Under the pieces are notes generated by a model. The model was not told the DNA's origin and did not search any database. It saw only the letters and a list, made by a program, of their open reading frames with translations. Both the position numbers and the translations under genes were made by a program. Positions 1-7,786 of a stretch of 33,235 nt of DNA are shown in pieces (positions within the stretch are counted from its first letter, which is position 1; every line of letters begins with the position of its first letter). The stretch comes from Elusimicrobia bacterium UBA6262. Lineage in GTDB: Bacteria; CAYTYR01; UBA6262. Location of the stretch: contig DJVG01000039.1 of NCBI GenBank assembly GCA_002441095.1, forward strand, positions 1-33,235, in the 5' to 3' direction.

Positions 1-28
1 ATTCAGCGTCGCGCGAGGAAGGTGCTTA

Positions 29-1909
29 ATGGCCGAAGAAAATAAAAATCCTCAAGTCAGTGAGCAAGACCTGTCCAGGTTTATCGCACTGGCTAAGGTT
101 TTAGGTTCCACTATCCGCAAGACCAGCCTTTATTTTATCGACCATCCTTTTGTCAAAGATTCTTTTAAGCAACTGCAAGAGATACTGCAAGAATTATTTG
201 CCACCCGCAAGGAAATAACCATTGGTTTTATCGAAGGGAAAATTATTATTGAAAATATCAACCTGACCGAGCAAGCCGGTCAAGTCGTCGCCTTACTGGC
301 AGGGACCTTGAAGCATCTCCTGGTGGAAAGCCTTACCATAGATGCTAATTTTACGGAACCTGAATTGCAGGAGTTCATTGTGCTCATGAGTGACCCGCAA
401 AAAACCATAAAAGACGGCGGCTTAAGCCAGTTACTTAAAAGTAAGAATGTTTCCCATATCATTGTTAACCAGAGCACTTTTGTGCAAATTAAAAAAGGGG
501 AAAGCGTCACTACTGCTCCGGCAGGGGATAGGCCGAAAAGGCGGAACAGGCCGACGATCATCGGGGCTGGAACAGGCGGCACCGGCATCTGGAGCGGAGC
601 GGGTTCGGGAAGCGGAACCGGTATTGGATCAGGCTTAGGTCCCGGCCTTGGTCCTGGTTTAGGTCCTGGTCTCGGGCCTGGCTTAGGTCCCGGCCTTGGC
701 GGTGCCCTGGAGCCGGTGGTTAAAAAAGCCGGCCGGATGAAACGCATCGGCTATGATGAATATAAAGAGCTGGTAGCCAAAGCTAAACAATTTGATGAAA
801 CTATGCAGTTTAAAGTCCGTGAAGCAGTCAATGAATTGATCGAAGATAAAAAGAAAATAACCCGGGAAAAAGAAAAAACCGAACGGATCCTGCGCAGTAT
901 ATCAGACGGATTAGTAGTGGTTGATAAAGAAGGGAAAGTTTTGTTCATAAATGAAGCCGCTGAAAAATTGCTGGGCAAGCCCAAAGACAAGGTAGCCGGC
1001 AAGCATATCTCCGAGAACCTCAGCGAACATCAAATAGCCTCATTCAGTAAAGAGGTCAGCACTGGTGAGCAGGGAGATAAAGTAGAAGAGATAGTGGTAC
1101 ACGGGCAGGAAAATACCAGGAAAATCCTGCGCGCTTCAAGCGCTATTATTGAAGATCAAAGCGGTATGACTGTGGGTACCGTATCGGTCTTAAGCGATGT
1201 GACCAAGCAAAAAGAGATAGATCAGTTAAAGGATAAATTTGTAGCTCATGTTTCACATGAACTACGTTCTCCTTTGACCCTCATCAAGGGGGCAGTGTTG
1301 ATGGTCAAGGACAAGATTGCCGGGGAGCTCAATCACGACCAGGAGGATTTTCTTAACGAGGCCAGTGAAGGCATTGGCCGGTTGGAAAGGCTGATCAATG
1401 ACCTCCTGGATATTTCCAAGATCGAATCCGGAAAAATGGAATTAAAGTTAGCTCCGGCTGACCTGAACGAATTAATTAAAAAAGTTGTTGATTCCAGCCA
1501 GCTCTGGGCTAAAAATAAAAAACTGGAATTGAAAGCAGTCCCCGGGAGTATTCCGGAGACGCAAGTAGACCATGATAAATTCACCCAGATCATCATGAAT
1601 CTCGTCAGTAATGCTATTAAATTTACCCCGGACGAAGGGCAAATTACCCTGGCCACATATAAGCAACCGGATGAAAACAAGATTTATGTCACTGTGCAGG
1701 ATACGGGCGTGGGTATTGCCAAAGAGAACCTGGGCAAGGCCTTTGGCAAATTCCAGCAATTCGGCGCCGGACGGGGAGGCACAGGGTTAGGATTATTCAT
1801 CTGTAAAGAATTAGTGGAAATGCATGGCGGCACCATAGCTATTGATAGCGATAAAGGGAAAGGAACCAAATTCACCTTTAGCATACCTATTAAACCAGTT
1901 AGCCAGTAA
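29..1909 (+). CDS. PAS-domain sensor histidine kinase with Gly-Pro repeat linker
   Basis: Cytoplasmic two-component sensor kinase; no membrane segment is visible. Residues about 1-165 form an alpha/beta N-terminal domain (FIDHPFVKDSF, GFIEGKIIIENINL) of a kind I associate with signalling proteins of uncultured bacteria and myxobacteria, though I cannot name it. A Gly/Ser/Pro-rich linker follows (about 182-228, five perfect LGPG units at 203-222), then a PAS domain (about 285-395), HisKA with phospho-acceptor His410 in HVSHELRSPL, and HATPase_c with N box NLVSNAIKF and G boxes DTGVGIA and GTGLGLFICKELVEMHGG. All catalytic motifs are intact. The start is preceded by GAGGAAGG. It opens a string of signalling genes; the two stand-alone receivers downstream are the likely partners, but that pairing is inference. 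Confidence 0.93.
   Translation: MAEENKNPQVSEQDLSRFIALAKVLGSTIRKTSLYFIDHPFVKDSFKQLQEILQELFATRKEITIGFIEGKIIIENINLTEQAGQVVALLAGTLKHLLVESLTIDANFTEPELQEFIVLMSDPQKTIKDGGLSQLLKSKNVSHIIVNQSTFVQIKKGESVTTAPAGDRPKRRNRPTIIGAGTGGTGIWSGAGSGSGTGIGSGLGPGLGPGLGPGLGPGLGPGLGGALEPVVKKAGRMKRIGYDEYKELVAKAKQFDETMQFKVREAVNELIEDKKKITREKEKTERILRSISDGLVVVDKEGKVLFINEAAEKLLGKPKDKVAGKHISENLSEHQIASFSKEVSTGEQGDKVEEIVVHGQENTRKILRASSAIIEDQSGMTVGTVSVLSDVTKQKEIDQLKDKFVAHVSHELRSPLTLIKGAVLMVKDKIAGELNHDQEDFLNEASEGIGRLERLINDLLDISKIESGKMELKLAPADLNELIKKVVDSSQLWAKNKKLELKAVPGSIPETQVDHDKFTQIIMNLVSNAIKFTPDEGQITLATYKQPDENKIYVTVQDTGVGIAKENLGKAFGKFQQFGAGRGGTGLGLFICKELVEMHGGTIAIDSDKGKGTKFTFSIPIKPVSQ
635..700 (+). repeat. 12-nt tandem repeat encoding LGPG units
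   Basis: Five 12-nt units of the type TTAGGTCCCGGC, differing only at synonymous positions, encode (LGPG)5 and then LGG in the linker of the first histidine kinase. Synonymous variation between units suggests that the peptide rather than the DNA is under selection, although the tract could still expand or contract by slippage. Confidence 0.9.
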
Positions 1910-1915
1910 TGGTGA

Positions 1916-1979
1916 AAGGCAGTTGCCAGCAATTAAGAAACAGTAGGGACTGTTATTCGTAGTGACTGGCAACTGGCAC
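1916..1979. repeat. Intergenic foldback repeat, GGCAGTTGCC word
   Basis: The spacer between the histidine kinase and the PilZ gene holds GGCAGTTGCCAG and, about 35 nt later, CTGGCAACTGGC, which can pair into a hairpin; CAGTAGGGACTG forms a smaller inner inverted repeat. Variants of the same word occur at 16866-16986 and 18660-18780. Function unknown. Confidence 0.7.
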
Positions 1980-2012
1980 ACTTTACTTGAAGTGATAATG
2001 GAGGAAAAGAGC

Positions 2013-2432
2013 ATGATCGATTTCAAACAACCGGAACGCAGGCAGAGCACACGTATAAAATTTGAAGAAGGCGTCCAGGTGATCAATGCTTCACTGGAAG
2101 ACGGCAGCGCGTACAGTACGCTGACCAAGGCCGTAAATCTTTCTGAGCGGGGTATGATGGTACTCCTGCCCAAGCGGGTGAAAATGGCCAGCAAGGCAAT
2201 TTTTATTTTCAGCCTGCCAGGCCTGCACCGGACCAGGATCACCACTGAAGTAAGAGTGGTCTGGGTCGTCCCCAGTGAAAAAGAAGGTTTTTTCAACACC
2301 GGGGTTCAGTTTATTAACCTGGAACCGCTTAAAACGACAGCGATCACTACTTTCTTATACGGCCGCGTACATATGAATGACGGCAAAAGCAATCCTGACA
2401 AAAGCACCCCTGATAAAAGTACCCCGGCTTAA
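2013..2432 (+). CDS. PilZ domain protein (c-di-GMP receptor)
   Basis: Small cytoplasmic PilZ protein of 139 residues, predicted to bind cyclic di-GMP. The RxxxR-type motif is in ERRQSTRIKF near the N-terminus, and the second motif reads NLSERGM, matching [D/N]xSxxG, so both nucleotide-contacting elements are present. I chose ATG 2013 because TGGAGGAAA lies 8 nt upstream; earlier in-frame ATGs at 1962 and 1998 would read through the foldback repeat. The C-terminal tail is a short Lys/Ser/Pro repeat (NPDKSTPDKSTPA). It sits between two histidine kinase genes, so it probably couples c-di-GMP level to that signalling unit. Confidence 0.88.
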   Translation: MIDFKQPERRQSTRIKFEEGVQVINASLEDGSAYSTLTKAVNLSERGMMVLLPKRVKMASKAIFIFSLPGLHRTRITTEVRVVWVVPSEKEGFFNTGVQFINLEPLKTTAITTFLYGRVHMNDGKSNPDKSTPDKSTPA

Positions 2433-2442
2433 ATGAGATAAT

Positions 2443-4983
2443 ATGACCCCCCAGGCAATAAACTTCATTAAATTAATAGCACCTTACTCTTTTCTTTTTT
2501 TTGGGATCGTCGTATTTATCCTGCCCTATTATTTCCTGGCTAAATACCACCTCTGGGAAAAATTCAAGATCAAGCTGACCCCGGTTTTTGTGATTTTATT
2601 CCTCAGTGCTTCGCTGGCCCCTTCGATCCTGATCGCGGTATATGGCTATAATTTAAGCAAATATGTACTGGTCAAAGAAGCTAAAGGATATCTGGAAAAC
2701 GCTTCTTACACGCTCAGTAATAATATCAGTTCATTTTTTAATAAAAGAATTAATGAGATCGAATACTTGTCCAATATGTATTCTGTGTTTACCCCGGTTC
2801 TGCCTGTAGCAGATAACATCGCGCAAGATGTGATTAACAACCTGAAGGAATTCCAGCAAAAAGAATCTTCCTATAAACTGTTAGGATTGATCGCCCCCAA
2901 TGGTAAGCCGCTGGCTTTAACTTCTACCCAGTGGCGAGGCCAGGATTTCTCCACCCAGGATTATTTTATCGGCGCCATGAATAGCGACCGGATCTATTTT
3001 TCCGCACCTACTATCGGGACGGTAGATAAACAGCCGGAATTAGTGATCAGCCGGGCAGTCAGGGACCTGAAAACCAAAAAATTGATCGGTGTGATCTTCG
3101 GGATCATTGATTTACGCAAGGTTGGTGAGATCACGCACTATACGATCATGCGCAGTATTGCCGAAAAGCGTTACATTTTTGTCACTATCCTGGATGAGGG
3201 AGGCCTGCTGTTATATGACAATGGCATGCATTTTACCCGCTATCTAAAAGAAAGAATGTCTGACAATGAGGTCTACCAAAAGGTAAAGCGTGATAGTCCG
3301 GGAAACCGGGAAAAGGACAGCCAAAATAAAGAGGAACAGAAGGACGCTCCTTTTGCGACCTCCGGATTGATCCCCTTTTCCAAAGAATATGGATATGTCG
3401 GCGGAGTGCAAATAGGGATCGATCCCAACCTGGTATTCAATCGCTGGATCATCCTGGTCAGTATTCCGGAAACTACGGTCTTAGAAGGATTACAGGAAGT
3501 TAAAACCAGGTTTATCATTGTTATTATTGCTATTGTTATTTTTATTCCTTTCTTCGCTGTTTCCCTGGCCCGGGATTTTCTGAAGCCGGTCTATGAGCTT
3601 CACCGGGGTTCGGAAATTATCGGCCAGGGGAACCTGGAGCATCGTATCCAGGTCCATACCGGAAATGAACTGCAGGAATTAGCAGAACAATTTAATCTCA
3701 TGGCTGATAATTTAAGAAATTCTTATACTATACTGGAAGAAAAAGTGCGGGAGAGGACAAGAAAATTAGAAGAGGGAAAAACAGAGCTGGAAAATGTTCA
3801 TAATTACTTGGTGCAGAAAAATAAGGAATTAGGTATTGCCTATGAACGATTGGAGCGATTGGATATTATGAAAGACGAGTTTGTGTCCACGGTCAGCCAT
3901 GAACTGCGTACGCCCCTGACGGCGATCAAGGAGGGCGTTTCCCTGATCATGGACCGGGTCTTACCCGGCGGGATATCGCCTGAACAGGAGCGGGTATTAA
4001 ATATTGCCAAGAAAAATATTGAACGGCTGGAAACCTTGATCCAGGATATCCTGGACCTGGCCAAGCTGGAATCTGGCCGGATGAAAATGGTGAAACATGA
4101 GCAACAGATCCAGCGGCTGATCGAAGGTTTTGTGCCGACGATGATGCCACTGGTGGAGCTCAAGAAACTGGCCTTAAAGTATTCCCTCGAAGAAGGACTG
4201 CCAAATATCTATGCTGATGAAACACGGCTGCTACAGGTACTGACCAACCTGGTTGGCAATAGTGTCAAATTCACTGATAGCGGCGGCGAGATCACCATTA
4301 AGGTCAGGCGCAGTGCCAGTGCTGGGATGGTAGAATTTGACATTGAAGATACAGGCAAAGGTATCCCGCAGGAAGCCTTAAAGCGCATATTTGAAAAGTT
4401 TGAACAAGTTGACCGTGAAGTAAAGCCCGGGGTGAAGGGCACCGGCCTGGGCTTATCCATCTGCCGGCAAATCGTGGAAGCGCATGGCGGCAAAATTTCC
4501 GTCGCCAGTGAAATGAATAAAGGAAGCCGGTTTTCTTTTACCATGCCGGTTTTTGAACCAACTATCGTGTATCAGGATATTTTCAGGCAGTTTGCTGATG
4601 AATATAAGCAGCGCCAGGAAAAGTTCGTGATCTCGCTGGTCTTGATCAAAAATTACCAGCATATCCTGGACCGGTACGGGCAGACCTGGGGCAAGGTACT
4701 GACTGACGATATTGCCCAGGCCCTGCAGGAGAAGATCCAGCGAGACGACCGCCTGGTCAAACTGGATAGTGGGTCAGTGCTCGTTCTGGTTAAAACCAGT
4801 GGCAATAATTATGAGCAGTTTGCGGAGAAATTGCATAAATTGACTCCTGGCCAGACTCATTTTTATGATAAAGAGGAAGTAAATGTGGAGTTGGTTGCCG
4901 GGGAAGTGTTCTTCCCTGATGATGGTGAAGGCGAACAAGCACTATTGGAACTGGCGAGGAATCGGGCGGGAGGCAAAAAATGA
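2443..4983 (+). CDS. Membrane sensor histidine kinase, dCache-HAMP-HisKA-HATPase with degenerate GGDEF-like tail
   Basis: Inner-membrane sensor kinase of 846 residues. Two N-terminal hydrophobic segments (about 13-33 and 45-65) precede an extracytoplasmic region of about 280 residues with dCache-like features (LLGLIAPNGKPLALTS, STQDYFIGAM). A membrane helix follows at about 355-375, then HAMP, a coiled coil, HisKA with His486 in VSHELRTPLTAI, and HATPase_c (NLVGNSVKFTD, DTGKGIP, GTGLGLSICRQIVEAHGG). Residues about 706-846 read like a GGDEF fold (KNYQHILDRYGQTWGKVLTDDIAQAL) but the signature is replaced by DSGSV and the metal-binding Asp is absent, so cyclase activity is unlikely. It overlaps the next receiver gene by 4 nt, so the two are translationally coupled. 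Confidence 0.92.
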   Translation: MTPQAINFIKLIAPYSFLFFGIVVFILPYYFLAKYHLWEKFKIKLTPVFVILFLSASLAPSILIAVYGYNLSKYVLVKEAKGYLENASYTLSNNISSFFNKRINEIEYLSNMYSVFTPVLPVADNIAQDVINNLKEFQQKESSYKLLGLIAPNGKPLALTSTQWRGQDFSTQDYFIGAMNSDRIYFSAPTIGTVDKQPELVISRAVRDLKTKKLIGVIFGIIDLRKVGEITHYTIMRSIAEKRYIFVTILDEGGLLLYDNGMHFTRYLKERMSDNEVYQKVKRDSPGNREKDSQNKEEQKDAPFATSGLIPFSKEYGYVGGVQIGIDPNLVFNRWIILVSIPETTVLEGLQEVKTRFIIVIIAIVIFIPFFAVSLARDFLKPVYELHRGSEIIGQGNLEHRIQVHTGNELQELAEQFNLMADNLRNSYTILEEKVRERTRKLEEGKTELENVHNYLVQKNKELGIAYERLERLDIMKDEFVSTVSHELRTPLTAIKEGVSLIMDRVLPGGISPEQERVLNIAKKNIERLETLIQDILDLAKLESGRMKMVKHEQQIQRLIEGFVPTMMPLVELKKLALKYSLEEGLPNIYADETRLLQVLTNLVGNSVKFTDSGGEITIKVRRSASAGMVEFDIEDTGKGIPQEALKRIFEKFEQVDREVKPGVKGTGLGLSICRQIVEAHGGKISVASEMNKGSRFSFTMPVFEPTIVYQDIFRQFADEYKQRQEKFVISLVLIKNYQHILDRYGQTWGKVLTDDIAQALQEKIQRDDRLVKLDSGSVLVLVKTSGNNYEQFAEKLHKLTPGQTHFYDKEEVNVELVAGEVFFPDDGEGEQALLELARNRAGGKK

Positions 4984-5366
4984 GTGTTGAAAAAAAAGTA
5001 AAAACAATATTATTAGTTGATGATGAAAAAGATATTGCTGAATTAACCAGGATGCGGATCCTCAGCCTGGGATATAATGTGATCTTAGCCGGGGATGGGG
5101 AAGAAGCTTTAATTAAGATCAAGAAGGAGCATCCAGACTTGATCCTCCTGGATGTGAAAATGCCTAAGCTTGACGGCTATCAGGTATGCAAGGCCGTGAA
5201 AAGCGATCCAGGGGTGAAAGACATCCCGATCATCCTGTTCACCGCTTCCAGCCGCCACGTCATGGAGCTGGGCGACCGGGCGTTGGAGCTCGGAGCTGCC
5301 AGCTGCATCAAAAAGCCCTTTGACTCAAAAGATTTACTGGAACAGATCAAGAAACTTATTGGTTAA
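4980..5366 (+). CDS. Single-domain response regulator (REC)
   Basis: Stand-alone CheY-like receiver of 128 residues with no output domain. The acidic pocket is in LLVDDEKD, the phospho-acceptor is Asp58 in LILLDVKMP, the switch Thr is in LFTASS and the conserved Lys is in IKKPF. Its ATG overlaps the kinase stop codon (ATGA), so it is very likely the kinase's direct phosphorylation target. Without an output domain it must act by protein-protein contact or phosphorelay. Confidence 0.93.
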   Translation: MSVEKKVKTILLVDDEKDIAELTRMRILSLGYNVILAGDGEEALIKIKKEHPDLILLDVKMPKLDGYQVCKAVKSDPGVKDIPIILFTASSRHVMELGDRALELGAASCIKKPFDSKDLLEQIKKLIG

Positions 5367-5371
5367 CATCA

Positions 5372-5450
5372 AAAAAGTTTTAAGTTAAGGTAAAATGCTT
5401 TTTACCAAAACTTATCACTTAACACTTAAAACTTATAACTGATTTTTAGA
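5372..5450. repeat. Intergenic foldback repeat, AAGTTTTAAGTTAAG word
   Basis: The gap between the two receiver genes carries AAGTTTTAAGTTAAGG on the left and CACTTAACACTTAAAACTTATAAC on the right, around an inner GGTAAAATGCTTTTTACC hairpin. The arms are reverse complements made of a repeated AAGTT(TT)AAGTT word. No T-run follows, so it does not look like a simple terminator. It is architecturally like the repeats at 11003-11112 and 17239-17418 but uses a different word. Confidence 0.75.
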
Positions 5451-5460
5451 AAGGAATTAC

Positions 5461-5862
5461 ATGACTGAACCCAAAAAGAAAATATTATTGGTGGATGATG
5501 AAGTGGATATCGTGACTGTCATCCGCATGCGGCTGGAATCATCCAACTATGAAGTGATCGTAGCCAGGGACGGCAAAGAAGCCCTGAATGCCGCCCGCAG
5601 TTTGCGCCCTGACTTGATAGTATTGGATCTCATGCTGCCCGGTATGGATGGATTTCATGTCGCCCGCATGTTGAAATATGATACCCAGTATAAGGATATC
5701 CCGATTATTATGCTCACGGCCAAAGCTGGTGAAAATGACCGTAAGACCGGGGAAGAGGTTGGCGCTGATGCCTTCATGAATAAACCTTTTGAAGCCGAAA
5801 AGCTGTTAGCCAAGATCCGCGAATTGCTTGCCGCCCGTAATCCTGATAGCCATGAAAAGTAA
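5461..5862 (+). CDS. Single-domain response regulator (REC)
   Basis: Second stand-alone receiver, 133 residues. Acidic pocket LLVDDEVD, phospho-acceptor Asp56 in LIVLDLMLPGMDGF, Thr in MLTAKA, Lys in MNKPF. The start has AGAAAGGA upstream. It is separated from the first receiver by a foldback repeat and overlaps the next gene by 11 nt. It may be the output of the first or the second histidine kinase; the sequence cannot decide which. Confidence 0.92.
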   Translation: MTEPKKKILLVDDEVDIVTVIRMRLESSNYEVIVARDGKEALNAARSLRPDLIVLDLMLPGMDGFHVARMLKYDTQYKDIPIIMLTAKAGENDRKTGEEVGADAFMNKPFEAEKLLAKIRELLAARNPDSHEK

Positions 5863-6616
5863 TAAAATTTCCATCCTTTACTGCGGCGATGACAGCCTGC
5901 GCCAATCAGCCCGCTATCTTTATGGCGTGCTCAAGCACCTGGGCTATAGTCTCGACTATGTCCCATCCCGGCGGTCATTAACCGGTCGTCAACTGCATAA
6001 ACACTATGACGCCGTAATATTAAGTGATTATCCAGCTGCCCGGATCTCCCCGACCGCACAAAAAAGAATACTGCAACTCACAGCTAAAGGCACTGGATTA
6101 TTGATGATCGGCGGGTGGGGTTCTTTCCATGGCTATGACGGGAATTATGACTGCTCAAGATTGGCAGAAGTTTTGCCGGTCCGTTGTTTATCCCGCGATG
6201 ACCGGGTCAATTGCTCCCAAGGAGGAGTCATCCTGCCTAAAAGGGACTGGGATTTAAAATATCGGAGTTTAAAGCTTAAAAAAGGGCCGCTGATCGGCGG
6301 TTATAATAAAGTTGTTCGCAAACCAGGCAGTAAAATATTACTGACCGTACAGAACCTTAAGGTGAATTTGCCACGCCTAAGCCTGGCAGTGAAAGAATAT
6401 CCGCTCCTGGTAACTGGTCGTTTCGGTAATGGATATACAGCTTGTTATATGAGCGACCTGGCGCCGCACTGGTCCGGCGGCATCGTAGATTGGGGGCAAC
6501 AAAAAATTAGGATAAATAACGCCGCCGGTCACTTTATGGAGGTTGGCCGGAACTATATTGGGTTTATTCAGCTATTAATGACCCTGGTTTTACCGGGAGA
6601 TAGGACACCAAAATGA
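5852..6616 (+). CDS. Glutamine amidotransferase-like protein (DUF1355/PF07090-type)
   Basis: Predicted cytoplasmic alpha/beta protein of 254 residues. GTGLLMIGGWGSFHGYDGNY and LLVTGRFGNGYTACYMSDLAPHW resemble the class I glutamine amidotransferase-like fold of the PF07090 family, but the usual nucleophile Cys is not obvious at the elbow (GGWGSF), so it may bind rather than catalyse. ATG 5852 is preferred because an earlier start at 5828 would lie deeper inside the receiver gene; even so it overlaps that gene by 11 nt. It overlaps the next PilZ gene by 4 nt, placing it firmly in the signalling operon. Its substrate is unknown. Confidence 0.7.
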   Translation: MKSNKISILYCGDDSLRQSARYLYGVLKHLGYSLDYVPSRRSLTGRQLHKHYDAVILSDYPAARISPTAQKRILQLTAKGTGLLMIGGWGSFHGYDGNYDCSRLAEVLPVRCLSRDDRVNCSQGGVILPKRDWDLKYRSLKLKKGPLIGGYNKVVRKPGSKILLTVQNLKVNLPRLSLAVKEYPLLVTGRFGNGYTACYMSDLAPHWSGGIVDWGQQKIRINNAAGHFMEVGRNYIGFIQLLMTLVLPGDRTPK

Positions 6617-6960
6617 CTGAACAATCGCGTATCCAACGTTATCGGGCAGCCATTCCGGTTAAGTTTTTCGGTTTGGAGTCCATTACCCCTGTCGGCGAAG
6701 GGGTCATTGTCGATATCAGCAAGGGTGGGGCAAAGATCTACTCGGCCAGTCCTTTCCCCCAGATAGATAAATTGATCTTGCAGATCATGCTGCGTGAGGA
6801 CATTATTCTCAATGATGTCCATGCTTCAGTGGCCCATTATACCAGGAATCAGCATGGTTGTTTCATTGGTTTAAAGTTCACCAGTTTACCAAAAAGTAAA
6901 ATGGATCTATTGATCACCTATGTTACCAAACATCAATATCCAATAAAGGGGAAACCGTGA
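6613..6960 (+). CDS. PilZ domain protein (c-di-GMP receptor)
   Basis: PilZ protein of 115 residues. It has RIQRYR near the N-terminus (RxxxR-type motif) and DISKGGA as the DxSxxG motif, so c-di-GMP binding is plausible. The start codon overlaps the upstream stop (ATGA), and its own end overlaps the next gene (GTGA), which implies translational coupling on both sides. It probably relays c-di-GMP state to a partner encoded in the same operon. Confidence 0.88.
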   Translation: MTEQSRIQRYRAAIPVKFFGLESITPVGEGVIVDISKGGAKIYSASPFPQIDKLILQIMLREDIILNDVHASVAHYTRNQHGCFIGLKFTSLPKSKMDLLITYVTKHQYPIKGKP

Positions 6961-7694
6961 AAAAAGTTTTATGCGTACTATTTTTGGCTTGCCTGGCTGG
7001 CTCTGGCTGGGGTTATGAAATAACTTTTAAAGATAAACCGGTTAAACTGTCGGTAAACACACCTGTGCCCCTGGTTTTCAATGTCGGGACGGTGGACCTG
7101 GAGGAAATTGCCGGCCAGAAGATGCATCTGGTTGTGGTCGATAAGGACCTGGAAATGATGTTCCATTTTTCCCCGGTTGCTGACGCTGCTGGTAATTTTA
7201 GGCAAGAGGTGATTTTTCCGGAAGAAGACCGGTATCTGCTCTATTTCTATTTCCAGCCTGTGGGCAGTGTCCCGGTCGTAAAAATTGTGCCGTTGGATGT
7301 AGGCAAACGGATCAATAAGTTTGGCACGGTGAGGATGTACCTGGAGAATGAAAAACGCACCGCTGACGGGGACACGGTCTGTTTTATCACTGATCCGGAA
7401 GAAGTGAAAGAAAAAACAGAAACTATGTTTACTTTTATTTTAGCCATAACAAAATCAGGCAAACCAGTCAAAACTTTGCTGCCTTATGCTGGCCGGGGGG
7501 CGCAGCTGATAGCCATTAATGCAAATCAGGATGTCTATCTGCAAACACAATCTGAGGAACAAGGCGCTGCTACCTATGGGCCTGAGCTGCATTTTAAGGT
7601 AACTTTTCCGCAGAAGGGGATGTATAAGCTGTGGCTGGAATATAGGACCAAGAAAAAAATGAACACCATCCCTTTTATGCTGCAAGTGAAATAA
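6957..7694 (+). CDS. Exported protein of unknown function
   Basis: 245-residue protein starting with GTG and overlapping the PilZ stop by 4 nt. An N-terminal signal peptide (KKVLCVLFLACLAGSGWG, probable cleavage before YEITF) predicts export to the periplasm. The mature part is rich in beta strands, with repeated Phe/Val/Tyr patterns (RYLLYFYFQPVG, MYKLWLEYRTK) at the ends of two halves, which suggests two immunoglobulin-like sandwiches. I recognise no family. Its coupling to PilZ suggests that the operon output may include an envelope component. Confidence 0.75.
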   Translation: MKKVLCVLFLACLAGSGWGYEITFKDKPVKLSVNTPVPLVFNVGTVDLEEIAGQKMHLVVVDKDLEMMFHFSPVADAAGNFRQEVIFPEEDRYLLYFYFQPVGSVPVVKIVPLDVGKRINKFGTVRMYLENEKRTADGDTVCFITDPEEVKEKTETMFTFILAITKSGKPVKTLLPYAGRGAQLIAINANQDVYLQTQSEEQGAATYGPELHFKVTFPQKGMYKLWLEYRTKKKMNTIPFMLQVK

Positions 7695-7731
7695 AATAAA
7701 CGGGAACCTATAAGTGCCTTAATGGTCTAAT

Positions 7732-7758
7732 GATTATCCTGCCGGGCGCGGGATAATC
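7732..7758 (+). terminator. Hairpin, possible weak terminator
   Basis: GATTATCC and GGATAATC form an 8-bp stem that extends by about three more pairs including a G-U. TTAAGGTTTTAA follows rather than a clean T-run. It lies after the exported-protein gene and before the DUF4139 gene, so it may separate the two units. Confidence 0.5.
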
Positions 7759-7786
7759 TTAAGGTTTTAAATCGAAGGAGGGGGTT

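Noticed and set aside
280..747. Antisense open frame of 155 codons opposite the Gly-Pro linker
   Set aside because: Its proline-rich sequence is just the reverse reading of the LGPG repeat; there is no ribosome binding site and the kinase reading is complete.
4560..4983. Active diguanylate cyclase domain
   Set aside because: The GGDEF signature and metal-binding Asp are missing.
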